Shown here: positions 46,251 to 54,440 of the stretch, one piece after another
How the letters are laid out: each line of letters opens with the position of its first letter
Position numbering within the stretch: the stretch's first letter is position 1
DNA from: Pseudomonas siliginis
GTDB lineage: Bacteria > Pseudomonadota > Gammaproteobacteria > Pseudomonadales > Pseudomonadaceae
Direction: 5' to 3'
Length of the DNA: 64,000 bases
Assembly: GCF_019145195.1 (NCBI RefSeq)
Contig: NZ_JAHSTW010000006.1
Location: 62,001-126,000 of the forward strand
Program-made: the position numbers and the translations under genes
The notes under the pieces: model-generated
Databases searched by the model: none
The model's input: only the letters and a program-made list of their open reading frames with translations
Told to the model about the DNA's origin: nothing

Positions 46251-47056
46251 TGAAGTTGATGCTGGCTGAACCGTTCAAAAGCCTCTGGGCCGGACGCGAC
46301 CCGTTCGCTGAAGTCGAGGGCTTGCAGGGCGAGGTGTACCGCGAGCTGGAAGCGCGCCGGACATTGCGCACGGAAGTCGACGGCAACGGGTTTTTTGTGA
46401 AAATTCACCGTGGCATCGGCTGGGGCGAGATCTTCAAGAACCTGCTCACCGCCAAGCTGCCGGTGCTCGGCGCGGGTCAGGAGTGGAAAGCCATTCAGCG
46501 TCTGCAGGAAGCCGGCGTGCCGACCATGACCGCCGTCGCCTACGGCGAGAAGGGCAGCAATCCGGCGGATCAGCATTCGTTCATCGTCACCGAAGAGCTG
46601 GCGCCGACCATCAGCCTCGAAGACTTCAGCATTGACTGGGTCAAGCAGCCGCCGGAGCCAACACTCAAGCGCGCATTGATTGCCGAAGTCGCGCGGATGA
46701 CCGGGATGATGCACCGCGCCGGGGTCAATCACCGCGACTGCTATATCTGCCATTTTCTGCTGCACACCGACAAACCGGTCACACCGCAGGATTTCAAACT
46801 GTCGGTGATTGATCTGCACCGAGCCCAGACCCGCCCGGCGATCACCCAGCGCTGGCGCAACAAGGATCTGGCGGCGCTGTACTTCTCGGCGCTGGACATC
46901 GGCCTGACGCGCCGCGACAAACTGCGTTTTCTCAAAGGCTATTTCCAGCAACCGCTGCGTCAGATTCTGGCGGAAGAAGCGCCATTGCTGAGCTGGCTGC
47001 AAGGCAAGGCCGACAAGCTCTACGCGCGCAAACAGCGTTACGGGGATGCGCTCTGA
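46250..47056 (+). CDS. waaP: LPS core heptose(I) kinase WaaP (RfaP)
   Basis: A 268-residue eukaryotic-type kinase fold enzyme that phosphorylates heptose I of the inner core, a modification essential for outer-membrane integrity in P. aeruginosa. Motifs include the VAAL-like lysine strand FFVKIHRGIGWGEIFKNL near residue 48, the catalytic loop HRAGVNHRDCYICHFLL near 160 with its Asp, and VIDLHRAQTRP near 190 as the metal-binding segment. Length matches RfaP (265-268). Start overlaps the waaG stop by one base; stop overlaps the next kinase-like gene by one base. Confidence 0.95.
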   Translation: MKLMLAEPFKSLWAGRDPFAEVEGLQGEVYRELEARRTLRTEVDGNGFFVKIHRGIGWGEIFKNLLTAKLPVLGAGQEWKAIQRLQEAGVPTMTAVAYGEKGSNPADQHSFIVTEELAPTISLEDFSIDWVKQPPEPTLKRALIAEVARMTGMMHRAGVNHRDCYICHFLLHTDKPVTPQDFKLSVIDLHRAQTRPAITQRWRNKDLAALYFSALDIGLTRRDKLRFLKGYFQQPLRQILAEEAPLLSWLQGKADKLYARKQRYGDAL

Positions 47057-47790
47057 TGGCGGGCTGGACACTTGAGCCGCAGTACGGCGAACTCGCCGAA
47101 GATTTCGGCAGCCTCGAAGCCGTATTTGCCTTGCAGGGCGAACGCCTGACCCGCGATCCGCTGTCGGAAGTGGTCCGGGTACAGCGCGACGGCGTCAATT
47201 ATTACGTCAAACGCTACGTCGGCGCCGGTAAGGGCCTGCGCCGTTACCTCGGCAAGCCGCGCGTAAAAATGGAATGGCAGAACCTCAAGCGCTTCGCCAA
47301 GTGGGGCATCCCCACGGCCGAGGTGGTGGCCTGGGGGCTGGAGCGGCGGGGCGCGGCCTACGATCGGGGCGCGATGATCACCCGTGAACTGCCCAATACC
47401 GAAGACCTTTCGGCACTGGCCGAGCGCAAGGATCCCAGGCTCAAGGATCGCGCCTGGGTCGACGGTGTCAGCCAGCAATTGGCCGGTTACACCCGGACCA
47501 TGCACGACCATCGGTTTACGCATAACGATTTGAAATGGCGCAACCTGCTGATCGACGATCAGGCGCGCATCTTCCTCATCGACTGCCCCAACGGCGAATT
47601 CTGGCGCGGCTTCTGGCTCAAGTACCGGATCACCAAGGACCTCGCCTGTCTCGACAAACTGGCCAAATATCACCTGTCCAACACCCAGCGCCTGCGCTTC
47701 TACAAGCAGTATCGCCAGTGTGATCGGCTCGATGTCGCCGACAAGAAACGGATTCGCCACGTGGTGAGATTTTTTGAGGGGCGCGAATGA
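47056..47790 (+). CDS. LPS core kinase, InaA/WaaP-like (PA5008-like)
   Basis: A 244-residue protein of the lipopolysaccharide kinase (InaA/Kdo-WaaP) superfamily. It has the nucleotide-binding lysine strand NYYVKRYVGAGKGLRRYLG near residue 43, the catalytic loop HDHRFTHNDLKWRNLLID near 148 with aspartate in place, and FLIDCPNGEFWRGF near 172. It probably phosphorylates another position on the heptose region, as its PAO1 counterpart in the same position (WapP-type) is thought to do. The start overlaps the waaP stop (TGATG) and its end overlaps the next gene by 4 bases (ATGA). Exact acceptor is unproven. Confidence 0.85.
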   Translation: MAGWTLEPQYGELAEDFGSLEAVFALQGERLTRDPLSEVVRVQRDGVNYYVKRYVGAGKGLRRYLGKPRVKMEWQNLKRFAKWGIPTAEVVAWGLERRGAAYDRGAMITRELPNTEDLSALAERKDPRLKDRAWVDGVSQQLAGYTRTMHDHRFTHNDLKWRNLLIDDQARIFLIDCPNGEFWRGFWLKYRITKDLACLDKLAKYHLSNTQRLRFYKQYRQCDRLDVADKKRIRHVVRFFEGRE

Positions 47791-48539
47791 CTGATTTTCT
47801 TGCCGAACAGGACCGCGCACTGCTGGAGCGCCACGGTCTCGGCAATTTCGACGCACTGTGGGCCAAACAGCTTGAAGCTGTGGACGAGCCCAACACTGCC
47901 GGTGGCGGCTGGAGCAGCGTGTTCCGTCTCGATCTTGAAGGTCAGGGCTATTACCTCAAGCGCCAGAGCAATTATCTGACCCGCACCTTGCAGGCGCCGT
48001 TTGGCGAGCCAAGCTTTGCCCGCGAATTTCGCAACATCAGCCGTTACCGCAAGTTGGGCATTCCGGCGTTGCAGGCGGCGTTTTTCGGTGAGCGCAAGGT
48101 CGCTGGGGAAGTACGCGCCATTCTGCTTACGCGCGCCCTGGATGGCTGGAGCGACCTGGATTCGTTGCTGACGCGCTGGGCGCAGCTCAGTGCCGCGCAG
48201 CATTCGGCCATTCTCAAGGCTTGCGGGCTGTTGGCGCGGCGGCTGCACGGCGCGCGTCAGGTGCATGGCTGTTTCTATCCCAAACATATTTTCCTGCGCG
48301 CAACCGGCGACGGCTATGAGGCGCAGCTGATCGATCTGGAGAAAACCCGGCCTCTACTGTTCGGCATGCGTGATCGGGTCAAGGATCTGGAACCGTTGCA
48401 ACGCCGAGCGCCGCAATGGAGCGAGGCAGACTTGCGCCAGTTGCTCGCGGCTTATCTCGATCAGCCGACTGACAGCTCGCTGCTCGACAGCTGGCTGAGC
48501 CGACTGACAGCGCGGCGCAGCCACAAGGAGACCCGCTGA
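47787..48539 (+). CDS. InaA-family kinase-fold protein (PA5007-like)
   Basis: A 250-residue kinase-fold protein in the LPS core operon. The N-terminal lobe is recognisable at GGGWSSVFRLDLEGQGYYLKRQSNYLTR (residues about 38-66, lysine strand YYLKR). The expected catalytic loop reads VHGCFYPKHIFLR near 157, with a cysteine where WaaP has the catalytic aspartate, while the downstream metal-binding segment LIDLEKTRPLL is kept. This substitution is, as I recall, typical of the InaA subgroup. It may therefore be a pseudokinase or use another residue. Four-base overlap with the gene before and one-base overlap with the next show tight coupling. Confidence 0.8.
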   Translation: MTDFLAEQDRALLERHGLGNFDALWAKQLEAVDEPNTAGGGWSSVFRLDLEGQGYYLKRQSNYLTRTLQAPFGEPSFAREFRNISRYRKLGIPALQAAFFGERKVAGEVRAILLTRALDGWSDLDSLLTRWAQLSAAQHSAILKACGLLARRLHGARQVHGCFYPKHIFLRATGDGYEAQLIDLEKTRPLLFGMRDRVKDLEPLQRRAPQWSEADLRQLLAAYLDQPTDSSLLDSWLSRLTARRSHKETR

Positions 48540-49990
48540 TGCAATTGTCCGAGCTGGCCCGCTCCGGGCGTACCCCCTCACTGCCGCTGACCGTTACCCT
48601 GGCGGACGCCGCCGGTGTTGCGGATTTGCAGTTGCTGAGCCTGCTGCGGGTATTGCCCGGGCAGCGCTATGTTGGCGCCGGCGTCTGGCGCGGTCGGCCG
48701 GTATTGGCCAAATTGCTGGTAGGCAGCAAGGCCGCCCGGCATTTTCAGCGTGAGCTGGACGGTGTGCGCCTGCTCGCGGCACAAGGCCTGACCACGCCGC
48801 TGCTGTTGGCCGATGGACTGAAAGACGGTGAGGGTGGCTGGCTGCTCTTCGAATTCCTCGAAGGCGCCGAGAGCCTCGGTGATGCCTGGGCCAAGGTCGA
48901 GTCTCTGCCGGCGCTGGCCGACGAGCAAACCGCCGTTCTGGCCGAAGCGCTGGATGCGATCGGTCGGATGCATGGCAAAGGACTCTGGCAGGAAGATCTG
49001 CACCTGGACAATCTGCTGCGTCACGGCGGTCAGTTGTATCTTATCGATGGCGCCGGAGTTCGTGCGGAAGCGCCGGGGCAGCCATTGTCCCGACAAAAAG
49101 TGCTGGAAAACCTCGGGGTGTTTTTCGCCCAGCTACCGAAGTCGCTTGAGCCGTTCACCGAAGAACTGCTGGTGTATTACCTGCTGAGCAACAGCGAGCA
49201 TGCGTTGCCGCTGGAGGCGTTGCAAAAACAGATCGACAAGGTGCGCAACTGGCGACTCAGGGATTACCTGATCAAGGTTGGCCGCGACTGCACGTTGTTC
49301 GCCGTGGAGCGCGGCGCATTTGCCCTGCGCGCCGTTCGCCGTGAAGAAGCAGCGGCCATGCTGCCGGTGCTTGATCAGGCCGACGCCTTGCTTGATCAGG
49401 GGCATCTGTACAAAACCGGCGGCGCGGCCAGCGTCGGCAGAGTCGAGGTGGCCGGGCGAGCTCTGGTTATCAAGCGCTACAACATCAAGAATTTCGCCCA
49501 TTGGCTCAAGCGCTTCTGGCGCCCGAGCCGGGCCTGGCATTCGTGGCGTGAAGGCAATCGCCTGGCGTTCCTTGGCATTGCCACGCCGAAACCGCTGGCG
49601 GTACTGGAAAAGCGTTTTTTGTGGCTGCGCCGCAGTGCCTATCTGGTCACCGAATACCTGCCCGGGCCGGACATCATCGAGCGCTTTGCGCCGTACGTGG
49701 AAAATGGCCAGGCGCCGGAAGCCGAGTTGCTGGCGCTTGATCAACTGTTTGCCCGATTGATCGCCGAGCGCATCAGTCATGGCGACTTCAAGGGCCACAA
49801 CTTGTTCTGGCAGACGGATCGCTGGGCGCTGATCGACCTCGACTCGATGCGTCAGCACGCATCGGTCGCCAGCTTCGCCCCGGCCTACGCCCGCGATCGC
49901 GCGCGGTTCATGCGCAACTGGCCTGAAAGCAGCGCGTTGTACCGAGTCATTGATCAGCGGTTGCCGAAAGAAGTCTCCACCGCAGGGTGA
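48539..49990 (+). CDS. Tandem kinase-fold LPS protein (PA5006-like)
   Basis: A 483-residue protein that appears to contain two kinase domains. The N-terminal half (about 1-245) has GKGLWQEDLHLDNLL near 145 and YLIDGAGVRAE near 166. The C-terminal half (about 290-475) has its own nucleotide lobe (KTGGAASVGRVEVAGRALVIKRYN) and catalytic loop RISHGDFKGHNLFWQ near 413 with ALIDLDSMR after it. Both halves keep the catalytic aspartate. It lies in the position of PAO1 PA5006, between other core kinases and the carbamoyltransferase. Substrate unknown; sugar phosphorylation of the LPS core is the natural inference. Start overlaps the preceding stop (TGATG). It is the last gene of the coupled waa run. 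Confidence 0.82.
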   Translation: MQLSELARSGRTPSLPLTVTLADAAGVADLQLLSLLRVLPGQRYVGAGVWRGRPVLAKLLVGSKAARHFQRELDGVRLLAAQGLTTPLLLADGLKDGEGGWLLFEFLEGAESLGDAWAKVESLPALADEQTAVLAEALDAIGRMHGKGLWQEDLHLDNLLRHGGQLYLIDGAGVRAEAPGQPLSRQKVLENLGVFFAQLPKSLEPFTEELLVYYLLSNSEHALPLEALQKQIDKVRNWRLRDYLIKVGRDCTLFAVERGAFALRAVRREEAAAMLPVLDQADALLDQGHLYKTGGAASVGRVEVAGRALVIKRYNIKNFAHWLKRFWRPSRAWHSWREGNRLAFLGIATPKPLAVLEKRFLWLRRSAYLVTEYLPGPDIIERFAPYVENGQAPEAELLALDQLFARLIAERISHGDFKGHNLFWQTDRWALIDLDSMRQHASVASFAPAYARDRARFMRNWPESSALYRVIDQRLPKEVSTAG

Positions 49991-50170
49991 GTTCTTCTCA
50001 CGAGCAAGCTCGTTCTTGCAATGGACCGGGTCCACTGCGAAATGGAGTCTGTGGGCAGTAACGGACAAAATACAGCGATCTGTCCTACAACTTCTCCAGA
50101 AGCCATGAACTGTGCCCTGCGCGGGCTCGATGCTAATTTGCCTGACGATCTCGGAGGGCGAATCTTGAGC

Positions 50171-50500
50171 ATGAAAAAAATTCTGATGCTGGGCGTAATT
50201 TCTGTGGTGCTCTCAGGCTGTGGCAGTGTCTCGACCGTTTTACAGGGCGACGCCGATGCTGCCCGTGACCTGCGCAAAAAGAAGACCTACTGCCAATCGA
50301 TTCCGCGCATCTACAGTGGTCTGGCCTTCGATTTTTGCACGCTGAATGCGCCCCCTGATCCTACGGGCATGCTGGCGCCCTTTGTGTTGCTTGATCTGCC
50401 GCTGTCCGCCGTGTTCGATACGCTTTCGTTGCCTTACACGGTCTATCGGCAGATTACCGATTCAAATCTGAGTATTTACTGGCGCAGAGACGGCTATTGA
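50171..50500 (+). CDS. YceK/YidQ family lipoprotein
   Basis: A 109-residue lipoprotein: signal sequence KKILMLGVISVVLSGC with lipobox VLSGC (lipidated cysteine near residue 16), followed by a short domain with CQSIPRIYSGLAFDFC near 41, LLDLPLSAVFDTLSLPYTV and SIYWRRDGY. The residues P-R-I-Y-x-G and D-L-P-x-S-x-x-x-D-T-L-x-L-P-Y match the YceK/YidQ (DUF1375) family, predicted envelope proteins of unknown role. The open frame extends to 50021; I chose ATG 50171. A TTG at 50165 is better spaced from the GGAGGG box at 50153-50158 and would add two residues. Sits between the kinases and wapO. Confidence 0.85.
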   Translation: MKKILMLGVISVVLSGCGSVSTVLQGDADAARDLRKKKTYCQSIPRIYSGLAFDFCTLNAPPDPTGMLAPFVLLDLPLSAVFDTLSLPYTVYRQITDSNLSIYWRRDGY

Positions 50501-50574
50501 GTCGTTGGACTCGTTGAATCGGACCAATCGCGCAGGTGGCAATTCGTACGAGGTAATTCCCGTCATGTTTACGC

Positions 50575-50580
50575 TATAAT
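50575..50580 (+). promoter_or_regulatory. Candidate -10 box upstream of wapO
   Basis: A perfect TATAAT at 50575-50580 in an otherwise GC-rich gap, about 92 bases before the wapO start; no good -35 box is visible 16-18 bases upstream. Small hairpins (GGCGC-ATC-GCGCC) lie in the leader. Confidence 0.4.
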
Positions 50581-50672
50581 CCCGCCCTTTAGCTGCCGCT
50601 CGCCCTGTGCGAGGGCACATCAATTTTCAAGGCGCATCGCGCCTGCATGCAGACTAAAGAGGCTAGACCCCT

Positions 50673-52430
50673 GTGGCATTGACGATTCTTGGCCTGTCCG
50701 GCGCCCTTAGCCATGATCCTTCCGCAGCCTTGTACATCGACGGCAAGCTGGTCGCGGCGGCTGAGGAAGAGCGCTTCGTACGCGATAAACATGCAAAGAA
50801 CCGCATGCCCTACGAATCGGCGAAATTCTGCCTCGAGCAAGCCGGCATCAAGCCCTCCGACGTAGACGTGGTGGCGATTCCATTCGCTCCGATCAGCCTG
50901 TTCGGCAAGGCCCGCTGGCACTACGCCAAGCGCTACTGGTACGCCCCGGATCGTGCTCTTGATGCGATCCTGATGGGTAACCGTCGCTACAAGCGCTACC
51001 GCAACAAGATCGTCTGGTGCCTCGAGCAACTGGGCTTTGATCCGAAGAAAATCAAGATCGAGCCGGTCGAGCATCACCTGGCACACGCCTCCAGCGCCTA
51101 TCACTGCTCGGGTTTCAAAGAGAAAACCGCGATCCTCGGCATCGACGGTAAAGGTGAATACGCCACGACCTTTTTCGGTTATGGCGAAAACGGCAAGATC
51201 CACAAGATCAAGGAATTCTTCGACCCGGATTCCCTCGGTGGTTTGTACGGTGCGATCACTGAATTCCTCGGTTTCGAGATGCTCGACGGCGAATTCAAGG
51301 TCATGGGCATGGCGCCATACGGCGATGCCAGCAAGTACGATTTCTCGCGTCTGGCCTCGTTCGAAAATGGCGAGCTGGTGATCAATACCGACTACGCCAA
51401 CGTGATCGGCCTGCGTCGCTATAAAGAGAAGGGCAAGGGTTTCTACTTCTCGCCGAAGCTGATCGAGTGGCTGGGTCCGAAGCGCGAAGGCGACATCGCC
51501 GACGAGCCGTACATCCACTACGCCGCGAGCATGCAAGCGCTGTTCGAGAAGCTCGCGTTGCAGATGATCGACTACTACCTGGGCGACGTGCTCAAGGAAA
51601 CCGGCAAACTGGCTTTCGCCGGCGGCTGTGCGTTGAACGTCAAGCTGAACCAGAAAATCATCGCTCGCGACGACATCAAAGAGCTGTTCGTACAGCCTGC
51701 GTCCGGCGATGCCGGCACCGCAGTCGGCGCTGCCGCTTACGTGTCGCACGCCCGTGGCGTACCGGTCGAGAAGATGGAACACGTCTACCTCGGCCCGTCG
51801 TACAGCAACGAGGACGTGATTGCCGCCTGCGCCCGTCACGAGAGCAAGCCGACCTGGCGCAAGCTCGACAACATGCCGGAGCAGATCGCCCAAATCATGG
51901 TCGACGGCAACCCGGTCGCCTGGTTCCAGGGCCGTATGGAGTTCGGCCCGCGCGCGTTGGGTGGCCGTTCGATCATCGGTTGCCCGAGCGTGGCCGGTGT
52001 CGCCGACCGCATCAACCATCAGATCAAGTTCCGCGAGCGCTGGAGGCCTTTCTGCCCGTCGATGCTCGACACCGTCGCTCCACAGATGATCAAGATCGAT
52101 CACCCGGCGCCGTTCATGACCTTCACCTTCGAAGTCGCCGAAGAATGGAAAACCCGCGTGCCGGAAGTCGTCCATGAGGACGGTACTTCCCGTGCCCAGG
52201 TGCTCAAGCGCGAATACAACCCGCGCTACTACGACATGATGAAGGCACTGGAAAACCTCACCGGTAACGGCGTGTCGCTGAACACTTCGCTCAACCGTCG
52301 CGGCGAACCGATGATCTGCTCGCCGACCGACGCGCTGAACATGTTTTTCGGCTCGGATCTGCAGTACCTGATCATGGAAGACATTCTGGTGGTCAAAGAG
52401 GGCGCCAACGCTTATGACTCGCTCGGCTGA
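50673..52430 (+). CDS. wapO: LPS core carbamoyltransferase (WapO-like, NodU/CmcH family)
   Basis: A 585-residue O-carbamoyltransferase. The N-terminal Kae1-like domain begins TILGLSGALSHDPSAALYIDG and contains VEHHLAHASSAYHCSGF near 130, with histidines that bind metal, and LGIDGKGEYATTFFGYG. The C-terminal half has GGCALNVKLNQK near 310, QPASGDAGTAVGAA and FGPRALGGRSIIGCP near 425. In P. aeruginosa the enzyme in this position adds a carbamoyl group from carbamoyl phosphate to heptose II of the core. Start is GTG at 50673 with AAAGAGG upstream. Its end overlaps the next glycosyltransferase gene by 17 bases. Confidence 0.9.
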   Translation: MALTILGLSGALSHDPSAALYIDGKLVAAAEEERFVRDKHAKNRMPYESAKFCLEQAGIKPSDVDVVAIPFAPISLFGKARWHYAKRYWYAPDRALDAILMGNRRYKRYRNKIVWCLEQLGFDPKKIKIEPVEHHLAHASSAYHCSGFKEKTAILGIDGKGEYATTFFGYGENGKIHKIKEFFDPDSLGGLYGAITEFLGFEMLDGEFKVMGMAPYGDASKYDFSRLASFENGELVINTDYANVIGLRRYKEKGKGFYFSPKLIEWLGPKREGDIADEPYIHYAASMQALFEKLALQMIDYYLGDVLKETGKLAFAGGCALNVKLNQKIIARDDIKELFVQPASGDAGTAVGAAAYVSHARGVPVEKMEHVYLGPSYSNEDVIAACARHESKPTWRKLDNMPEQIAQIMVDGNPVAWFQGRMEFGPRALGGRSIIGCPSVAGVADRINHQIKFRERWRPFCPSMLDTVAPQMIKIDHPAPFMTFTFEVAEEWKTRVPEVVHEDGTSRAQVLKREYNPRYYDMMKALENLTGNGVSLNTSLNRRGEPMICSPTDALNMFFGSDLQYLIMEDILVVKEGANAYDSLG

Positions 52431-53544
52431 ACGCCATGTGCTGCAGTTCTGTCACGGCTATGACGGGCCGTTCCTGGACTGCGCGCGGCAGTACGCCAGC
52501 CTGTTTGCCGGCACCGGCTATCGGGTGACCACGGTGTTTCTCACCGGGGCCGCCGATAGCGAGGTGGCCGCAGCGTGTGCTTCCGATGAAGTGTTGTTCA
52601 TGGAGTACAGCTCCAAGGCCATTCGGGGCCTGAAACTGGGGGCTATCGGCGATCTGCGCAAGATCGTCGCCTCACGCAATTTCAGTCTTTGCATCGCCCA
52701 TCGCTTCAAGCCGATCTATATCGCCTTGCTCGGCACATCGCTGCCGGTCATTGGTGTGCACCACGCGTTCGGCGATTACCAGCGTGGGACGCGCAAGTTG
52801 TTCGCGCATATTTTCCGCCAGCGCCTGAGCCTTCTCGGCGTGTCGGATGCAGTGCGTGACGACATGCGACGCTGCCTGCCGAAATGGCCGGCAAGCCGAA
52901 TCCAGACGTTGTACAACCGCATCGATGTGCCTGCACTGCAAGCCCGTCAGGTACCTTCCGAAGAAGCGCGGCAGATCCTCGGGCTGTCGCCGGATGCCTG
53001 GATTGTCGGCAACGTCGGCCGCCTGCACCCGGACAAGGATCAGGCCACGTTGCTGCGCGGGTTTGCCCAAGCGCTGCCAGGCCTGCCGGACAACAGTCAG
53101 CTGGCCATTCTCGGCAGCGGTCGCCTGGAGCAGGATCTCAAGGCGCTGGCCCGTGAGCTGGGCATTGCCGACCGAGTGCTGTTTCTCGGTCAGGTGCCCG
53201 ATGCGCGCAATTATTTCCGCGCCTTCGATGTGTTCGCCTTGAGCTCCGATCATGAACCGTTCGGCATGGTCTTGCTGGAGGCTATGGCCGCCGGCTTACC
53301 GTTGCTGGCCACCGCGTGCGGCGGGGCGAAGGAAGTGGTGGAGGGTGTGGGCATCCTGTTTCCATTGGGCGATGCCGAGCATCTGGCTCAGGGGCTGCAA
53401 CATCTCGCCGCGATGGATGCGCAGCAGCGTCGTCAATGTGCGCAGATGATGCTCGAGCGACTGCATGAGCATTTCTCCGACCGTGCAGTGCGCGAGACCT
53501 TCTGGCGCCTGCCGCCAGTTACCGATCTGGCAACGAGGGGCTGA
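52414..53544 (+). CDS. wapH: LPS core glycosyltransferase, GT4 (WapH-like)
   Basis: A 376-residue GT-B glycosyltransferase. The donor-binding half is clear: VGNVGRLHPDKDQATLLRGF near 194, AILGSGRLEQDLKALARELGI near 229, and SSDHEPFGMVLLEAMAAGLPL near 282 with the EX7E motif. The N-terminal half (LQFCHGYDGPFLDCARQYA) binds the acceptor. Its position after wapO matches PAO1 PA5004 (wapH), which adds an outer-core glucose. The start ATG at 52414 lies inside the end of wapO; the stop overlaps the next ATG (TGATG). Sugar specificity is inferred only from synteny. Confidence 0.82.
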   Translation: MTRSAERHVLQFCHGYDGPFLDCARQYASLFAGTGYRVTTVFLTGAADSEVAAACASDEVLFMEYSSKAIRGLKLGAIGDLRKIVASRNFSLCIAHRFKPIYIALLGTSLPVIGVHHAFGDYQRGTRKLFAHIFRQRLSLLGVSDAVRDDMRRCLPKWPASRIQTLYNRIDVPALQARQVPSEEARQILGLSPDAWIVGNVGRLHPDKDQATLLRGFAQALPGLPDNSQLAILGSGRLEQDLKALARELGIADRVLFLGQVPDARNYFRAFDVFALSSDHEPFGMVLLEAMAAGLPLLATACGGAKEVVEGVGILFPLGDAEHLAQGLQHLAAMDAQQRRQCAQMMLERLHEHFSDRAVRETFWRLPPVTDLATRG

Positions 53545-54440
53545 TGCTCAACCGATTTCAAGGCTGGCGCGAACGTGGCTGGTCGCCCGTTGACGCCTCG
53601 ACCTACGCCACTGCCTGGCAACGTTATGGCGGCAGTGTGGCGACGCATCCGCTGGTCATCGAGCGCCTGGCGGACCTGGCCGGGATCCCGGTGCGTTATC
53701 TGGCCTGGCAGCAGCAGGGCGATGTCAAAGCCGCTATTGCTACCTGGGGGCGCGACCTGGCTCTGTCCAAGGACGTACTCAAACGCAACGGCAAGAAAGG
53801 CCTGTTCGACCTCGGCAATGCCGAGCTGATCCTGCCAGCCGCCGTCGATGCCCAGGCACCGCTGCGGCATCGGGCGCGCTATCTGTCGGCACTCAACGAA
53901 GGCCGTTTCAGTGGCCTGAAGTTGCAGACTGAGCAACTGGCCATGGCCCGCACGCCGGAAGAATTGTCGAAAAAGTTTCGCTATAACCAGCGTCGAGAGC
54001 TGCGTCTGCTGGAAGAAGCGGGCGGTGTGGTGCGAGCGGTCAGCGAGTTTTCCAGCGTTGAGCTGGCCGCGATGTACTGCGATCTGTTTCAGCGCCGCTG
54101 GGGCTTTCCGGCGACCGGCGCGGCGCGCATGGCCGAGGTCATCGAGTTGCTGCGCGAGTTGCTGATCGGCTCGGTCATTTTCCTCAACGATGCGCCGATT
54201 GCGATTCAATTGGTCTACCGCGTTGAGGCGGCAGAATGGATCAGTGTCGAATACGTGAATGGCGGCGTGGATCCCGAAACTCGCGAGTTCAGCCCTGGCA
54301 GCGTGCTGAGTTTTCTCAATACGCAAAGCGCCTGGGAACATGCACGGGCACTCGGCAAGCCGCTGCGTTTTTCATTCGGGCGCGCTGACCGTGAGTACAA
54401 GGACCGCTGGTGCAACCCTGTGCCGGTGTTCACCGTATGA
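53544..54440 (+). CDS. Mig-14 family protein
   Basis: A 298-residue protein similar to Mig-14 (PAO1 PA5003 in this position), with a GNAT-like acetyltransferase fold in its C-terminal part. Recognisable segments are RERGWSPVDASTYATAWQRYGG at the N-terminus, KKFRYNQRRELRLLEEAGG near 145, FQRRWGFPATG near 182 and LGKPLRFSFGRADREYKDRWCNP at the end, the last typical of this family. Mig-14 contributes to resistance to antimicrobial peptides and to surface changes in Salmonella and P. aeruginosa, through an inner-membrane-associated role that is not settled. Overlaps wapH by one base and dnpA by four. Confidence 0.82.
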   Translation: MLNRFQGWRERGWSPVDASTYATAWQRYGGSVATHPLVIERLADLAGIPVRYLAWQQQGDVKAAIATWGRDLALSKDVLKRNGKKGLFDLGNAELILPAAVDAQAPLRHRARYLSALNEGRFSGLKLQTEQLAMARTPEELSKKFRYNQRRELRLLEEAGGVVRAVSEFSSVELAAMYCDLFQRRWGFPATGAARMAEVIELLRELLIGSVIFLNDAPIAIQLVYRVEAAEWISVEYVNGGVDPETREFSPGSVLSFLNTQSAWEHARALGKPLRFSFGRADREYKDRWCNPVPVFTV

